A DNA stretch of 64,000 nucleotides from contig NZ_CP116339.1 in the NCBI RefSeq assembly GCF_028198165.1, forward strand, positions 3,975,001 through 4,039,000, given 5' to 3'. The position numbers and the translations under genes are program-made. This document shows, piece by piece, positions 8,805 to 22,630 of this stretch. The notes below the pieces were generated by a model. It made no database searches. It was not told the origin of the DNA and saw nothing but the letters and a program-made list of their open reading frames with translations. Origin of the DNA: Pseudoxanthomonas sp. JBR18. GTDB lineage: Bacteria; Pseudomonadota; Gammaproteobacteria; Xanthomonadales; Xanthomonadaceae. Positions within the stretch are counted from its first letter, which is position 1. Each line of letters opens with the position of its first letter.

Positions 8805-10496
8805 TTACTCGGACTTGCCGCCGTCCAGCTGCGCGCGCAGCAGCGCACCCAGGCTGGTGGTACCGGTAGACGCTTCGGCCGTGGTCTTGTTGTACTCAGC
8901 CAGGGCTTCGGCGGTCTCCGCCTCGTCCTTGGCCTTGATCGACAGCTGCAGGCTGCGGCCCTTGCGATCCATGCCCATGAACTTGGCTTCGATCGTCTGC
9001 CCGACCTTCAGGTGCTGGCTGGCGTCGTCCACGCGGTCGTAGGAAATATCGCGGGCCATCACATAGCCCTCGACACCATCGGCCAGTTCGATCGTCGCGC
9101 CCTTGGCGTCGACTTCCTTGACCACGCCTTCGACCTTGGAGCCCTTCGGATTGGCGGCCATGTACTGGCCGAACGGATCCTGCTCCAGCTGCTTGACGCC
9201 CAGGCTGATGCGCTCGCGCTCCGGATCGACGGCCAGGACGACTGCGTCCAGGTTGTCGCCCTTCTTGAAGTTGCGCACGATGTCTTCGCCAGTGGTGTTC
9301 CAGCTGATGTCCGACAGGTGGATCAGGCCGTCGATGCCGCCGTCCAGGCCGATGAAGATGCCGAAGTCGGTGATCGACTTGATCTGGCCGGACACCTTGT
9401 CGCCCTTCTTGTGGATGGCCGCGAAGGTCTCCCACGGATTGGCAGCGACCTGCTTCATGCCCAGCGAGATGCGGCGACGCTCTTCGTCCACGTCCAGGAC
9501 CATGACCTCGACCTCGTCACCGACCTGCACGACCTTGGACGGGTTGACGTTCTTGTTGGTCCAGTCCATCTCGGACACGTGCACCAGGCCCTCGACGCCC
9601 GGCTCGATCTCCACGAACGCGCCGTAATCGGTGACGTTGGAGACCTTGCCGAACACGCGGCTGTTGGACGGATAGCGACGCGAGATGTTGTCCCACGGAT
9701 CCTCGCCCAGCTGCTTGAGGCCCAGGCTGACGCGGTTGCGCTCGCGGTCGTACTTGAGCACGCGCACTTCCAGCTCCTGGCCGACTTCCACCACCTCGGA
9801 CGGATGGCGCACGCGCTTCCAGGCCATGTCGGTGATGTGCAGCAGGCCGTCGATGCCACCCAGGTCGACGAACGCGCCGTAGTCGGTGAGGTTCTTGACC
9901 ACACCCTTCAGCACCACGCCTTCCTGCAGCTTGTCCATCAGGGCCTCGCGCTCCTCGGAGTGCTCGGACTCGACGACGGCACGACGGGAGACCACGACGT
10001 TGTTGCGCTTGCGGTCCAGCTTGATGAGCTTGAACTCCAGCTCCTTGCCTTCCAGGTAGCCGGGATCGCGCACCGGGCGCACATCGACCAGCGAACCGGG
10101 CAGGAACGCGCGGACGTCCTTGATGTCGACGGTGAAGCCGCCCTTGACCTTGCCGCTGATGCGGCCGGTGATGGTCTCGTTCTTCTCCAGGGCTTCTTCC
10201 AGCTCGTCCCACACCATGGCGCGCTTGGCCTTCTCGCGCGACAGGACGGTTTCGCCAAAGCCATTCTCGAGCGAGTCGAGCGCGACCTTCACCTGGTCGC
10301 CCACACCCACGTCGATCTCGCCGGCGTCGTTACGGAACTGTTCGATCGGCACGATGCCTTCGGACTTCAGGCCGGCGTTGATCACCACCACGTCGTTGCG
10401 CACCTCGACCACGGTGCCGACCACGATGGCGCCGGGCTTCAGCTTGGCCAGATGGTTCTGGCTCTGCTCAAACAGTTCTGCAAATGATTCGGTCAT
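8805..10496 (-). CDS. rpsA: 30S ribosomal protein S1
   Basis: A 563-residue ribosomal protein that captures mRNA on the 30S subunit. Six consecutive S1 RNA-binding domains are evident from the repeated pattern G-x-V-x-x-(I/V)-x-D-(Y/F)-G-A/I-F-(V/I), for example [37 protein letters not shown] and [19 protein letters not shown]. Length is as usual for gammaproteobacteria. The order cmk-rpsA-ihfB is conserved with E. coli. Confidence 0.97.
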   Translation of the reverse strand: MTESFAELFEQSQNHLAKLKPGAIVVGTVVEVRNDVVVINAGLKSEGIVPIEQFRNDAGEIDVGVGDQVKVALDSLENGFGETVLSREKAKRAMVWDELEEALEKNETITGRISGKVKGGFTVDIKDVRAFLPGSLVDVRPVRDPGYLEGKELEFKLIKLDRKRNNVVVSRRAVVESEHSEEREALMDKLQEGVVLKGVVKNLTDYGAFVDLGGIDGLLHITDMAWKRVRHPSEVVEVGQELEVRVLKYDRERNRVSLGLKQLGEDPWDNISRRYPSNSRVFGKVSNVTDYGAFVEIEPGVEGLVHVSEMDWTNKNVNPSKVVQVGDEVEVMVLDVDEERRRISLGMKQVAANPWETFAAIHKKGDKVSGQIKSITDFGIFIGLDGGIDGLIHLSDISWNTTGEDIVRNFKKGDNLDAVVLAVDPERERISLGVKQLEQDPFGQYMAANPKGSKVEGVVKEVDAKGATIELADGVEGYVMARDISYDRVDDASQHLKVGQTIEAKFMGMDRKGRSLQLSIKAKDEAETAEALAEYNKTTAEASTGTTSLGALLRAQLDGGKSE

Positions 10497-10668
10497 TGTT
10501 GATTACTCGGTTGGACACACAGACAGGTGGCGACCGGAGAAAGCCGGCCTTGCCCCTGTCCACCCTTTTGCGGCACCGTGACGGCTACCGTGTGTTGGTT
10601 GGTTTGAAAGAACACCACGGCGACCAAGGACGGCCGCGACGTGGCACGGGATCTGCCGCACGAGCGCT

Positions 10669-11349
10669 TCAGGCGGCGGAAGCAGGCACCAGGGCCAGCA
10701 CCCGCTCGACGACGGCCTCGATGCCAAGCCCGGTGGTGTCGATGAGGACGGCGTCTTCGGCCGGCCGCAGCGGCGCCACCGTACGTTGGGCATCGCGAGC
10801 GTCGCGCGCGAGGATCTCGCGCAGCAGACCGTCAATTGTCACCGAAACCCCCTTGTCTTTCAACTGCTTATAGCGCCGCTCCGCACGCTCCTCCGCGCTG
10901 GCGGTCAGAAAGACCTTGAAAGAGGCATCCGGGAAGATGACCGTGCCCATGTCCCGGCCGTCCGCCACCAGGCCGGGCGCGACCCGAAACGCCCGCTGGC
11001 GCTCTTTCAGCGCCGATCGGACTTCCGGGATGGCGGCGATCGCCGAGGCCACCGTTCCGGTGGTTTCCAGGCGCAACTCGTCGGTCGCGTCGACCTCGTT
11101 GACCAAGACCCGCATGTCGGCCCCGACCTGTTCACGAAACGAGACCCGGGTGTCGAAGGTGCAGCGCACCAGCGCCGCGGCATCGGACAGATCCAGGTCG
11201 GCCCAACTGGCGGCCACGCCCACTGCGCGGTATAGCGCACCAGAATCGAGGTAATGCCAGCCCAGGCGCGTGGCCACCAGGCGACTGACCGTCCCCTTGC
11301 CCGCCCCAGAGGGGCCATCGATCGTGAGCACGGGAATGGCGTCGGTCAT
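10669..11349 (-). CDS. cmk: cytidylate kinase
   Basis: A 226-residue kinase that phosphorylates CMP and dCMP. The P-loop GPSGAGKGT is at the N-terminus. The CMP-binding region follows ([11 protein letters not shown]), along with [13 protein letters not shown] and the lid segment [11 protein letters not shown] use the ATG at 11349, which gives the normal family length. The frame stays open upstream for 41 codons, but those residues do not resemble the family. It lies upstream of rpsA on the same strand with a 172-base gap that probably contains the rpsA promoter. Confidence 0.95.
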   Translation of the reverse strand: MTDAIPVLTIDGPSGAGKGTVSRLVATRLGWHYLDSGALYRAVGVAASWADLDLSDAAALVRCTFDTRVSFREQVGADMRVLVNEVDATDELRLETTGTVASAIAAIPEVRSALKERQRAFRVAPGLVADGRDMGTVIFPDASFKVFLTASAEERAERRYKQLKDKGVSVTIDGLLREILARDARDAQRTVAPLRPAEDAVLIDTTGLGIEAVVERVLALVPASAA

Positions 11350-11452
11350 TGCAAAGGCTTCCTTGGGCGGGGAGAAGCATGAAATTATGGACGAAGCGCC
11401 TGGCCCGCGCCGGCAGCTGGCGATGTACAGTCGAAAAAATTCGCCCAACCAC

Positions 11453-11482
11453 TTGAACGGGAACGGAAACACCCGCTAGAAT
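11453..11482 (+). promoter_or_regulatory. sigma70-type promoter of rpmJ
   Basis: A -35 box TTGAAC (11453-11458) and a -10 box TAGAAT (11477-11482) are separated by 18 bases and lie 48 bases upstream of the rpmJ ATG. Both match the consensus at five of six or four of six positions. Confidence 0.6.
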
Positions 11483-11529
11483 GGCGGGCTTAGTACGTTC
11501 CATCCCATTCCACGCCGAGGTTTTACGTC

Positions 11530-11655
11530 ATGAAGGTCCTGTCCTCCCTGAAGTCGGCGAAGGCCCGTCACCGCGACTGCAAGGTGGTCCGCCGTCGTGG
11601 CAAGGTCTTCGTGATCTGCAAGTCCAACCCGCGTTTCAAGGCCCGCCAGCGCTGA
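11530..11655 (+). CDS. rpmJ: 50S ribosomal protein L36, type B (zinc-ligand-poor form)
   Basis: A 41-residue, very basic protein reading [20 protein letters not shown] at its start and ending in [11 protein letters not shown]. This is the YkgO-type L36. Only two cysteines are present (C17, C30), so the four-ligand zinc site of classical L36 is missing. A GAGG lies about ten bases upstream of the ATG. A single-gene unit is suggested by a good promoter 48 bases upstream and an intrinsic terminator 30 bases downstream. Confidence 0.95.
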   Translation: MKVLSSLKSAKARHRDCKVVRRRGKVFVICKSNPRFKARQR

Positions 11656-11684
11656 TTGACTGGCGCCGCGAGGCACGCAGAGAG

Positions 11685-11706
11685 CCGCCCGCCCGGGCGG
11701 TTTTTT
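11685..11706 (+). terminator. intrinsic terminator of rpmJ
   Basis: A stem CCGCCC/GGGCGG with a four-base GCCC loop is followed directly by six T residues. Confidence 0.85.
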
Positions 11707-11757
11707 GTTGCCCGGGGTCTGCTATAAAGGCCGTCTCAACTGGGGAGCCCGTGAGCC

Positions 11758-12084
11758 ATGAAGCATTGTCTGTCCCTGCTGTCCCTGATCGCCCTGGCTG
11801 GATTGAGCGCAACGGTGTCCGCCGAGACGCTGCTGATCGACCGGGTTCACGAACCGGCTTCCAACCTGCCCGTGCGCGGCTTGACCGGCGCCCAGGTCCA
11901 GGCCAAGTACGGCGTACCGCAGCAACGCCTGGATCCGCGCGGTGGCCAGAAGCGCCAGTGGCCCACGATCAACCGCTGGGTGTACCCGGAGTTCACCGTC
12001 TACTTCGAAAAGAACAAGGTGATCGACGTGGTGGCCAACAAGGCCAGCCCCGACGAGATCGGGCCCAAGCCGCCGATCCGCTGA
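11758..12084 (+). CDS. small secreted protein of unknown function
   Basis: A 108-residue protein with a clear signal peptide: the hydrophobic stretch LSLLSLIALAGLSATVSA ends in an AxA-like site near residue 22. The mature part has LTGAQVQAKYGVPQQR followed by EFTVYFEKNKVIDVV. This pattern of a helix, a turn and a beta-hairpin recalls the small BamE/SmpA-like fold, but that is only a resemblance. It lies alone between rpmJ and aguA, and I cannot assign a function. Confidence 0.75.
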   Translation: MKHCLSLLSLIALAGLSATVSAETLLIDRVHEPASNLPVRGLTGAQVQAKYGVPQQRLDPRGGQKRQWPTINRWVYPEFTVYFEKNKVIDVVANKASPDEIGPKPPIR

Positions 12085-12187
12085 AACATGCCGGCGCGAT
12101 GCTGAAAGGACCGCGCCGCCTGCACTGACCGCCGTTGTCAGGCAGGATTTTCAACCTGAGTGCCGGTGACCCGTCCCGGCCCAGCCC

Positions 12188-13231
12188 ATGGAACACACGA
12201 TGAGCAATGTCCGTTTCCCCGCGGAGTGGGAGCCCCAGTCCGCGATCCTGATCGCGTGGCCGCACGCCGGCACCGACTGGGCCGAACGCCTGGAACAGGT
12301 CGAAGAGACCTACATCGCGCTGGTCGCCGGGATCACCCGGTTCCAGCCCGTGGTGATCTGCGTGGCCGACGCCGACCTGCAGATCTATGCCGAGGCGCGC
12401 CTGCGTTCGGCGCGTGTGGACATGGCACGGGTGCATTTCGTCGAGGCGCCCTACAACGACACCTGGCTGCGCGACTCCGGTCCGATCAGCCTGCGTGGCG
12501 AGGACGGCTTCAGGCTCATGGACTTCCGCTTCACCGGCTGGGGCGGCAAATACGAAGCCTCGCTCGACGACCTGCTGGTCGGCGCGCTGTCTGGCGCTGG
12601 CGTCTTCCGCGACGCCTCGGTCCAGAGCGTCGATTTCGCCCTGGAAGGCGGCGCCATCGAGACCGATGGACACGGCACCCTGCTCACGACCTGGCGTTGC
12701 CTGCATGAACGCCACCCCGAGGCTTCGCGCGCCTCGCTGTCGGACACCTTGAAGCACACCTTGCAGCAGGACCGCGTGCTCTGGCTGGACCACGGCTACC
12801 TGGAAGGCGACGACACCGATGCCCACATCGACACCCTGGCCCGCCTGGCGCCAGACGATGCCATCGTCTACCAGGCTTGCGACGATGCCACCGACGCGCA
12901 TCACGACGAGCTGCAGGCGATGGGTGCCGAGCTTGCCGCCCTGCGCACCGCCGAGGGGAAGCCGTACAAGTTGTATCCGCTGCCCTGGGCCCAGCCGGTC
13001 CTGGACGGCGGCCGCCGGCTGGCGGCCAGCTACGCGAACTACCTGATCCTCAACGGGGCGGTGCTAATGCCGGCCTATGGCGATCCGGCCGACGGCCCCG
13101 CCGCCGCCGTGCTGGCCCAGGCCTATCCGGGGCGGGAAATCGTGCAGATCCCCTGCCGTGCCCTGATCTGGCAGAACGGCAGCCTGCATTGCGTGACCAT
13201 GCAGCTACCCGAGGGCCTGCTGGCGCTCTGA
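12188..13231 (+). CDS. aguA: agmatine deiminase
   Basis: Converts agmatine to N-carbamoylputrescine, the first step of the arginine-decarboxylase route to putrescine. The sequence shows the guanidino-group-modifying fold: substrate-binding NDTWLRDSGP, the conserved FALEGGAIETDG, and the C-terminal nucleophile C335 in NGSLHCVTMQ. The length of 347 is near the family norm. A second ATG four codons in (12200) is an equally possible start. The next enzyme of the pathway, aguB, lies 161 bases downstream on the same strand. Confidence 0.94.
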   Translation: MEHTMSNVRFPAEWEPQSAILIAWPHAGTDWAERLEQVEETYIALVAGITRFQPVVICVADADLQIYAEARLRSARVDMARVHFVEAPYNDTWLRDSGPISLRGEDGFRLMDFRFTGWGGKYEASLDDLLVGALSGAGVFRDASVQSVDFALEGGAIETDGHGTLLTTWRCLHERHPEASRASLSDTLKHTLQQDRVLWLDHGYLEGDDTDAHIDTLARLAPDDAIVYQACDDATDAHHDELQAMGAELAALRTAEGKPYKLYPLPWAQPVLDGGRRLAASYANYLILNGAVLMPAYGDPADGPAAAVLAQAYPGREIVQIPCRALIWQNGSLHCVTMQLPEGLLAL

Positions 13232-13392
13232 ACTTTCGGCTTGCGCAGCGTTCCAAGTGCCGTGCTTCGGCGCCGGCGTTCTAATGAGGGCGCCAAGTCG
13301 CTCCCATGCGGTGCTCATGGCGACACGCCTGCCGGGCCTGCGATGCAACCGCGTTACCATCCTCCGCTCCCCTGTTACCGCGCAGTCCCGAC

Positions 13393-14277
13393 ATGACGCC
13401 TGACCGACTCCCCGTTGCCCTGATCCAGGAAAAGAACCAGGGCGACGCCGACGCCAACCTGACGGTGATCGAGCAACGCGTGGCCGAGGCGGCCAAACGC
13501 GGCGCCAAGCTGGTGCTGCTGCAGGAGCTGCACAACGGCGCGTACTTCTGCCAGCACGAGTCGGTGCACGAATTCGACCTGGCCGAGCCCATCCCGGGCC
13601 CCAGCACCACGCGCCTGGCCGAACTGGCCAGGCAGCACAAGGTCGTGCTGGTGAGCTCGTTGTTCGAACGCCGCGCCGCGGGGCTTTATCACAACACCGC
13701 CGTGGTCTTTGAAGCCGACGGGTCGGTCGCTGGCAAGTACCGCAAGATGCACATCCCGGACGACCCGGGCTTCTACGAGAAGTTCTACTTCACTCCGGGC
13801 GACCTTGGCTTCAAGCCGATCGATACCTCGGTCGGCCGCCTGGGCGTGCTGGTGTGCTGGGACCAGTGGTATCCGGAAGGCGCGCGCCTGATGGCGCTGG
13901 CCGGTGCCGACCTGCTGCTCTACCCGACCGCGATCGGCTGGGACCCGGACGACGCACAGGACGAGAAGCAGCGTCAGCGCGATGCCTGGGTGCTGAGCCA
14001 CCGCGGCCACGCCGTGGCCAATGGCCTGCCGGTGCTCAGCTGCAACCGTGTCGGCCACGAAACTTCGCCGCTGGGCGCATCAGGGATCGACTTCTGGGGC
14101 AACAGCCACGTGCTGGGGCCGCAGGGTGAGTTCCTGGCCGAGGCCGGCGGCACCGCCGAGATCCTCAGCGTCGAGGTCGACCTGAAGCGCAGCGAGCACG
14201 TGCGGCGGATCTGGCCGTTCCTGCGCGACCGCCGCATCGACGCCTATGGCGACCTCACCAAGCGCTACATCGACTGA
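13393..14277 (+). CDS. aguB: N-carbamoylputrescine amidase
   Basis: A nitrilase-superfamily hydrolase that completes putrescine synthesis by removing the carbamoyl group. The Glu-Lys-Cys triad is visible in LVLLQELHNG, YRKMHIPDD and GVLVCWDQWYPE. The ATG at 13393 gives 294 residues, matching the family. The frame is open further upstream but those codons add no homologous sequence. It pairs with aguA just upstream. Confidence 0.95.
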   Translation: MTPDRLPVALIQEKNQGDADANLTVIEQRVAEAAKRGAKLVLLQELHNGAYFCQHESVHEFDLAEPIPGPSTTRLAELARQHKVVLVSSLFERRAAGLYHNTAVVFEADGSVAGKYRKMHIPDDPGFYEKFYFTPGDLGFKPIDTSVGRLGVLVCWDQWYPEGARLMALAGADLLLYPTAIGWDPDDAQDEKQRQRDAWVLSHRGHAVANGLPVLSCNRVGHETSPLGASGIDFWGNSHVLGPQGEFLAEAGGTAEILSVEVDLKRSEHVRRIWPFLRDRRIDAYGDLTKRYID

Positions 14278-14299
14278 TGCCGGCAAAAGCGCAGTGCGC

Positions 14300-14836
14300 A
14301 TGAGCACGCCGCCTCGAATCCGGCCGGTGCGCGCCGACGACATCCCCGCCATCACGGCGATCTATGGCGCACAGGTCAGCAGTAGCGTGGCGACCTATGA
14401 ATATGACCCGCCGGACGCAGCCGAAATGCAGCGCCGCATGCAAGCGCTGCTCGACCAGGGCTACCCCTACCTGGTGGCGGAACTGGACGGCCGCGTTGTC
14501 GGCTATGCCTACGCCAGCAGCTATCGCGCCCGGCATGCCTACCGGTTCACCGTGGAGAACACGGTCTACGTAGACGCTGACTGTCACGGCCAGGGCGTGG
14601 GCGCGTTGCTGCTGGAGGCGCTGATCGAAGCCTGCACCGCGCGCGGCTTCCGGCAGATGATCGCGGTCATCGGCGAGGCGGCCAATGCGGCCTCGGTCCG
14701 CCTGCACACCCGCGCCGGCTTCCGTGTCGTGGGCACCTTCCAGGGCATCGGCCGCAAGCACGGCCGCTGGCTCGATACGCTACAGATGCAGCGGGCGCTG
14801 GGTGACGGCGACGCTGGCGCACCTTTCGACGAGTAA
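14300..14836 (+). CDS. GNAT N-acetyltransferase, phosphinothricin/methionine-sulfone acetyltransferase type
   Basis: A 178-residue acetyltransferase. It has the family opening RPVRADDIPAITAIYGAQV and ATYEYDPP, and the acetyl-CoA-binding motif A segment VYVDADCHGQGVGALLLEAL, with ASVRLHTRAGF after it. This subfamily (Pat/MnaT-like) acetylates phosphinothricin, methionine sulfone or related amino acids; the true substrate here is not known. The ATG at 14300 is preferred because an upstream in-frame start would overlap aguB by 32 bases. Confidence 0.85.
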   Translation: MSTPPRIRPVRADDIPAITAIYGAQVSSSVATYEYDPPDAAEMQRRMQALLDQGYPYLVAELDGRVVGYAYASSYRARHAYRFTVENTVYVDADCHGQGVGALLLEALIEACTARGFRQMIAVIGEAANAASVRLHTRAGFRVVGTFQGIGRKHGRWLDTLQMQRALGDGDAGAPFDE

Positions 14837-14839
14837 TCC

Positions 14840-16072
14840 ATGACCGACTCCGATTCCCCAACCCTGCCCGCCGCGTCCGCAACCGAGGAGGCTGTCGAAC
14901 AGCCCATGCGCGTGGTCGAGCGCGATGGCGTGCGCTATACCCTGCTGGGCACCGCGCACGTGTCCAAGGCCAGCGTCGACGCCGTGCAGCGGGCCATCGA
15001 AACCGGCGCCTACGACGCCGTCGCGGTCGAGCTGGACACCCAGCGGCTGCAGGCCCTGAGCGATCCGGACGCGCTGGCCAAACTGGATCTGGTGCAGGTC
15101 ATCCGCAAGGGCCGCGTGGCCCTATTCGCCGCCAACCTGGCCCTGGCCGCCTACCAGCGGCGGCTGGCCGAGCAGTTGGGCATCGAGCCCGGCGCCGAAC
15201 TCAAACAGGCCGTCGCCTCCGCCCGCGAGCGCGGGTTGGCGGTGCACCTGATCGATCGCGAGGTCGGGCTGACCTTCAAGCGCGCCTCGGCCGGGCTGGG
15301 CTTCTTCGGCAAGCTCAAGCTCGGGACCGGGCTGCTGGGCGGCCTGTTCGCCTCCGAGGAGGTCGGCGAGGAGGAGATCGAGCAGCTCAAGCAAGGCGAC
15401 ATGCTGGAAGCCAGCTTCGGCGAGTTCGCCAAGGAGAGCCCGGCCCTGTACGAGGCAGTCATCGCCGAACGCGACCGCTACATGGCCGCGCGCCTGCGCG
15501 AAGACGCCGGAAACGCCCGCGAGGTCCTGGCCGTGGTCGGGGCCGGCCACCTGCAAGGCCTGGCCAGGCATCTGGTCGAGGACCAGGCCGATCCGGCCAC
15601 CGTGCGCAGCGAGCTGGAGTTCGTGCAGGCCAAGCGCAAGCTGCCGTGGATCATGATCCTGCTCAGCGTGCTGGTGCTGGGCGGCATCGCATGGGGCTTC
15701 TACAGCGGCGGCCTGAAGGTGGGCAGCACCCTGCTGCTGCAGTGGCTGGTCCTGACCGGTGGCCTGGCCGGACTGGGCTGCCTGGCCGCTGGCGGACACC
15801 CCTTCAGCATCCTGGCGGCGATCATCGCCGCCCCGCTCAAGCCCTTTCGCCCGGGCCTGCCGGCCGGCGCGTTCAGTGCACTGGTGGAAGTGCACCTGCG
15901 TAAGCCGGCCTACGGGGATTTCCTGGCGTTGCGCGACGATGCGCAGACGCTCAAGGGCTGGTACCGCAATCGCGTCTGCCGCGTCGTGCTGACCTTTTTG
16001 CTGACCAACCTGGGCAGCATCATCGGCTTCTGGACCACCGGCGCGCTGGTCGCCCGCAAGCTGCTGGGCTGA
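14840..16072 (+). CDS. TraB/PrgY-family membrane protein
   Basis: A 410-residue protein with an N-terminal TraB/GumN-like domain and a C-terminal membrane part. Visible family motifs are the GTAHVSKASVDAV segment near residue 38 and VVGAGHLQGL near residue 233; these conserved G and H residues resemble a metal-dependent hydrolase site. At least three or four hydrophobic segments follow after about residue 265. It starts three bases after the GNAT gene, so the two are probably co-transcribed. PrgY in enterococci limits a peptide pheromone; no such role can be claimed here. Confidence 0.85.
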   Translation: MTDSDSPTLPAASATEEAVEQPMRVVERDGVRYTLLGTAHVSKASVDAVQRAIETGAYDAVAVELDTQRLQALSDPDALAKLDLVQVIRKGRVALFAANLALAAYQRRLAEQLGIEPGAELKQAVASARERGLAVHLIDREVGLTFKRASAGLGFFGKLKLGTGLLGGLFASEEVGEEEIEQLKQGDMLEASFGEFAKESPALYEAVIAERDRYMAARLREDAGNAREVLAVVGAGHLQGLARHLVEDQADPATVRSELEFVQAKRKLPWIMILLSVLVLGGIAWGFYSGGLKVGSTLLLQWLVLTGGLAGLGCLAAGGHPFSILAAIIAAPLKPFRPGLPAGAFSALVEVHLRKPAYGDFLALRDDAQTLKGWYRNRVCRVVLTFLLTNLGSIIGFWTTGALVARKLLG

Positions 16073-16099
16073 GGCCTGGCCTCCCGATCGGCGTCAGCC

Positions 16100-19000
16100 T
16101 CAGGCTGCGCCGGTCGCCAGTTCCGTCGGCACGCCGCGCGCGCGGCGCACCAGGCGGGCCATACCAGCGCTGAGATCGTCCAGGATCGCGTAGATCGTCG
16201 GCAGGAACAGCAGGCTGACCACGGTCGAGAACGCCAGCCCACCGGCAATGGCGCGCGCCATCGGGAAATACGGCGGGCCGTCGCCGCCCATCTGGGTCCC
16301 GCCCAGTGCAATGGGGACCATCGCCAGGATCGCCGTGCCCATCGTCATCATGATCGGACGCAGGCGCTCTCGACTGCCCTCCACCAGGGCCTCGGTACGG
16401 CTCAGGCCACTGCGGCGCAGGGTGTTGATGTGTTCGATCATCACGATCCCGTTGTTCACCACCACGCCCATCAGCACCAGGATCCCAATGAAGGACATGA
16501 TGCCGAACGTGGTGCCGGTGACCCAGAACAGCCAAAACACGCCGAAGATCGAGAACACCACCCCGGACATGATCGCCGCCGGGAACAGCAGCGACTCGAA
16601 CACCGCTGCCATCACCAGGTAGATCATCAACAGGGCGATGACCATGTTGAACAGCATCTGCTGCATGGCCTCGCCATCGTCCTGGTAATCGCCTCCGTCA
16701 AAGGTGTAGTGATACCCAGGCGGGAAGCTCATCGCCTTGAGTGCCTCCTCCATCGCTTCGCGTCCCTTCGGGGCGGGCACCTGCTCGGCCAGGTTGGCGG
16801 TGATGGTCAGCGTGGTCTGGCGATTGAAGCGCGAGATCTGCGACGGTGACGGCGACTGATCCACGCTCACCATCGACATCAGCGGCACGCTGCGCCCGTC
16901 CTTGGCCCGCACCGTGAAGCCTTCCAGATCGGCGATGGTCGACTGCTCGGCACCGGCGAAGCGCACCGTCACCGGCACTTCGGTCTCGCCACGACGCAGC
17001 TCGCGCAATTGGCCGCCACGCAGGGCGATGTTGACGAAGCTGGCGACGTCCTGCGCCGAGAACCCGAAGGCCGCCGCACGCTCACGATCCACACGGACCT
17101 TCAGCTCGCTGCTCTGGTCACCGGCATCCACGCGCACGTCGCGCAGCTCCGGCCGCCGCGCCAGGGCCGGCACCACATCGCGTGCGATCTCGCGCAGCAT
17201 GCCGGTCGAATCGCCGGTGAGCTGGACCTGCACGCTGTTGCCGCCCTTGCCATTGTTACCGTTGCCATCGCCCAGCACGATGTCGGCCCGGGCCGAACGC
17301 GGCATCAGCTTGCGCAGCGCTTCGACCCGGCGCCGGGTTTCCTCCGGATCCTTGGTGTCGAAGGTCACCATGGTCGAGGCGCCCTCCGATTCGCTGAACC
17401 ACGAATAGATCTGCTCGATGCCCATCGCCTTGCGCTGGCCCTCGAGCACCTGCTCGGCACGAGCAACCTCGGCGGACATCTGGTCGCGGGTGTAGGAACC
17501 ATGGAACTGGTACATGACCCGGGTCTCCCCGGCCGAACCCCCGCCGAACATATCCATCTGCGTTCGCACCATCGGCACGACGCTGGCCGCCACGATCAGC
17601 ACGATGCCCAGCACGCTCCAGCCGCGATGGGCCAACGACCAGCGCAGTCCACGGGCGTAATGACGCTGCATCCACGGGATCAGGCCACGATGCGACTGCA
17701 ACTGGGGCGGGGTCTTCATGCGCGCGGCCAGCATCGGGATCAGGCTGATCGCCACCAGCCAGGAGGCCAGCAGCGAGACCGAGATCGTCACCGCGATCTG
17801 CGCCATGAAGATGCTGATCTGGTTGATCTCGCCGAACAGGTTGGGCACGAACACGATGCAGTGGCACAGCGTGCCGGCCGACAGCGCGATGGCGACATGC
17901 TTGGTGCCCAGCAGTGCGGCCTTGACCGGTTCACCAGGCATCTTTTCGCGCTCCTGGAAGATGCTTTCGACCACCACCACCGCGTTGTCCACCAGCATGC
18001 CCACGGCCAGCAGCAGGCCCATCATGGTCAGGATGTTGAGCGTGACCCCGGCGAAGTACATGAAACCCAGGGTGATCACGAAGCAGATCGGGATCGCCAG
18101 GGTCACCATCAGGGTCGAGGGCCAGTGGCGCAGGAAGAAGAACAGCACCGCGATGGACAGCACCAGGCCGATCGCGCCGGCCTCGGCCAGTTCCAGCAGC
18201 GAGGAGGTCACGTTGTCGCCCTGGTTCTCCATGATCTTGACCTGCACGTCGCGCAGCTGCGGCTGGGCGCGGATCGCCTCGACCTCGGCCAGCGCATCGC
18301 GCGAGACCTGTACCAGGTTGGCGCTGCGCTCCTTGTAGATGTCCATGCCCACGGCGGGCTTGCCGTCCAGCCGGCGCCCGTAGTCCATGCGCGAGGGCTT
18401 CAGCTGCACCTGGGCCACATCGCCCAGGCGCAGGCCGTGGTCACCGATCACCAGTTCACGCAACTGCTGCAGGTCGGCCACCTCTCCCATCGGCTGCACG
18501 CGCAGGCGCTGGCCGTGGTCGTCGATCTGACCTGCGGAGATGGAGAAATTGGCGGCCTTCAACCGCGTGGTGAGGTCGTTGAGATTCAGTCCATGCGCGG
18601 TCAGGCGATCCGGCGCAATGGCGACCTCGACCTCGTTGGGCGCCGCACCGGAAATCTCCACCCGTGCCACGCCTGGGATGCGCTCGAGCCGGCGTTTGAA
18701 CTCGCGGTCGATCATGTCGTAGGCGTTGGTCATGTCGCGGTCGCCGGCCAGGCGCACGCGCAGGATCGGCTGGTCGCCGCTGGACCACTTGAACACCGAA
18801 TAGCGGGTCAGGTCGTCTGGCAGCTCGCTGCGGATGGCATCGATGCGCTCGCGCGCATCGGAAGCGGCGATGGCGATGTCCCGATCCCAGTCGGAGAACT
18901 CGATGAACAGGTTCGCCCCATCGGCGGTGGCCGTGCCGCGCAGGCGTTTGATCCCCGGCATGATCGCCACGGCCTCTTCGGCCGGACGCAGCACGTTGCG

Positions 19001-19176
19001 CTCGACTTCCTCCGGCGTGGAGCCCGGATATGGCAGTTGCACGAACAGGAAGGGCGCGGAGATGTCGGGAAAGGCCTCCAACGGCAGGCGGATGGCGGCG
19101 ATCGTGCCGACCACCAGCAGCGAGACGAAGCACATCACCGTGGTCACCGGGCGGCGGATGGACAGCGCGGCGATGC

Positions 19177-19180
<4 letters not shown>
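16100..19180 (-). CDS. RND efflux transporter permease subunit, second of two
   Basis: A 1026-residue inner-membrane pump protein of the HAE1/AcrB class, with two large periplasmic domains and twelve membrane helices by pattern. In helix 4 the proton-relay pair reads D398-N399 (GMLVDNAVVVVES) rather than the D-D pair of classical drug pumps and of its partner. This D-N version occurs in other RND branches. The start overlaps the stop of the first permease by four bases. Two different permeases behind one adaptor resemble the heteromeric MdtABC arrangement. No outer-membrane channel gene is in the window. Confidence 0.92.
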
Positions 19181-22620
<3,440 letters not shown>

Positions 22621-22630
22621 GGCAATCCCC

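Noticed and set aside
14246-14299. Earlier start for the GNAT gene
   Set aside because: It would overlap the end of aguB by 32 bases and adds residues unlike the family.
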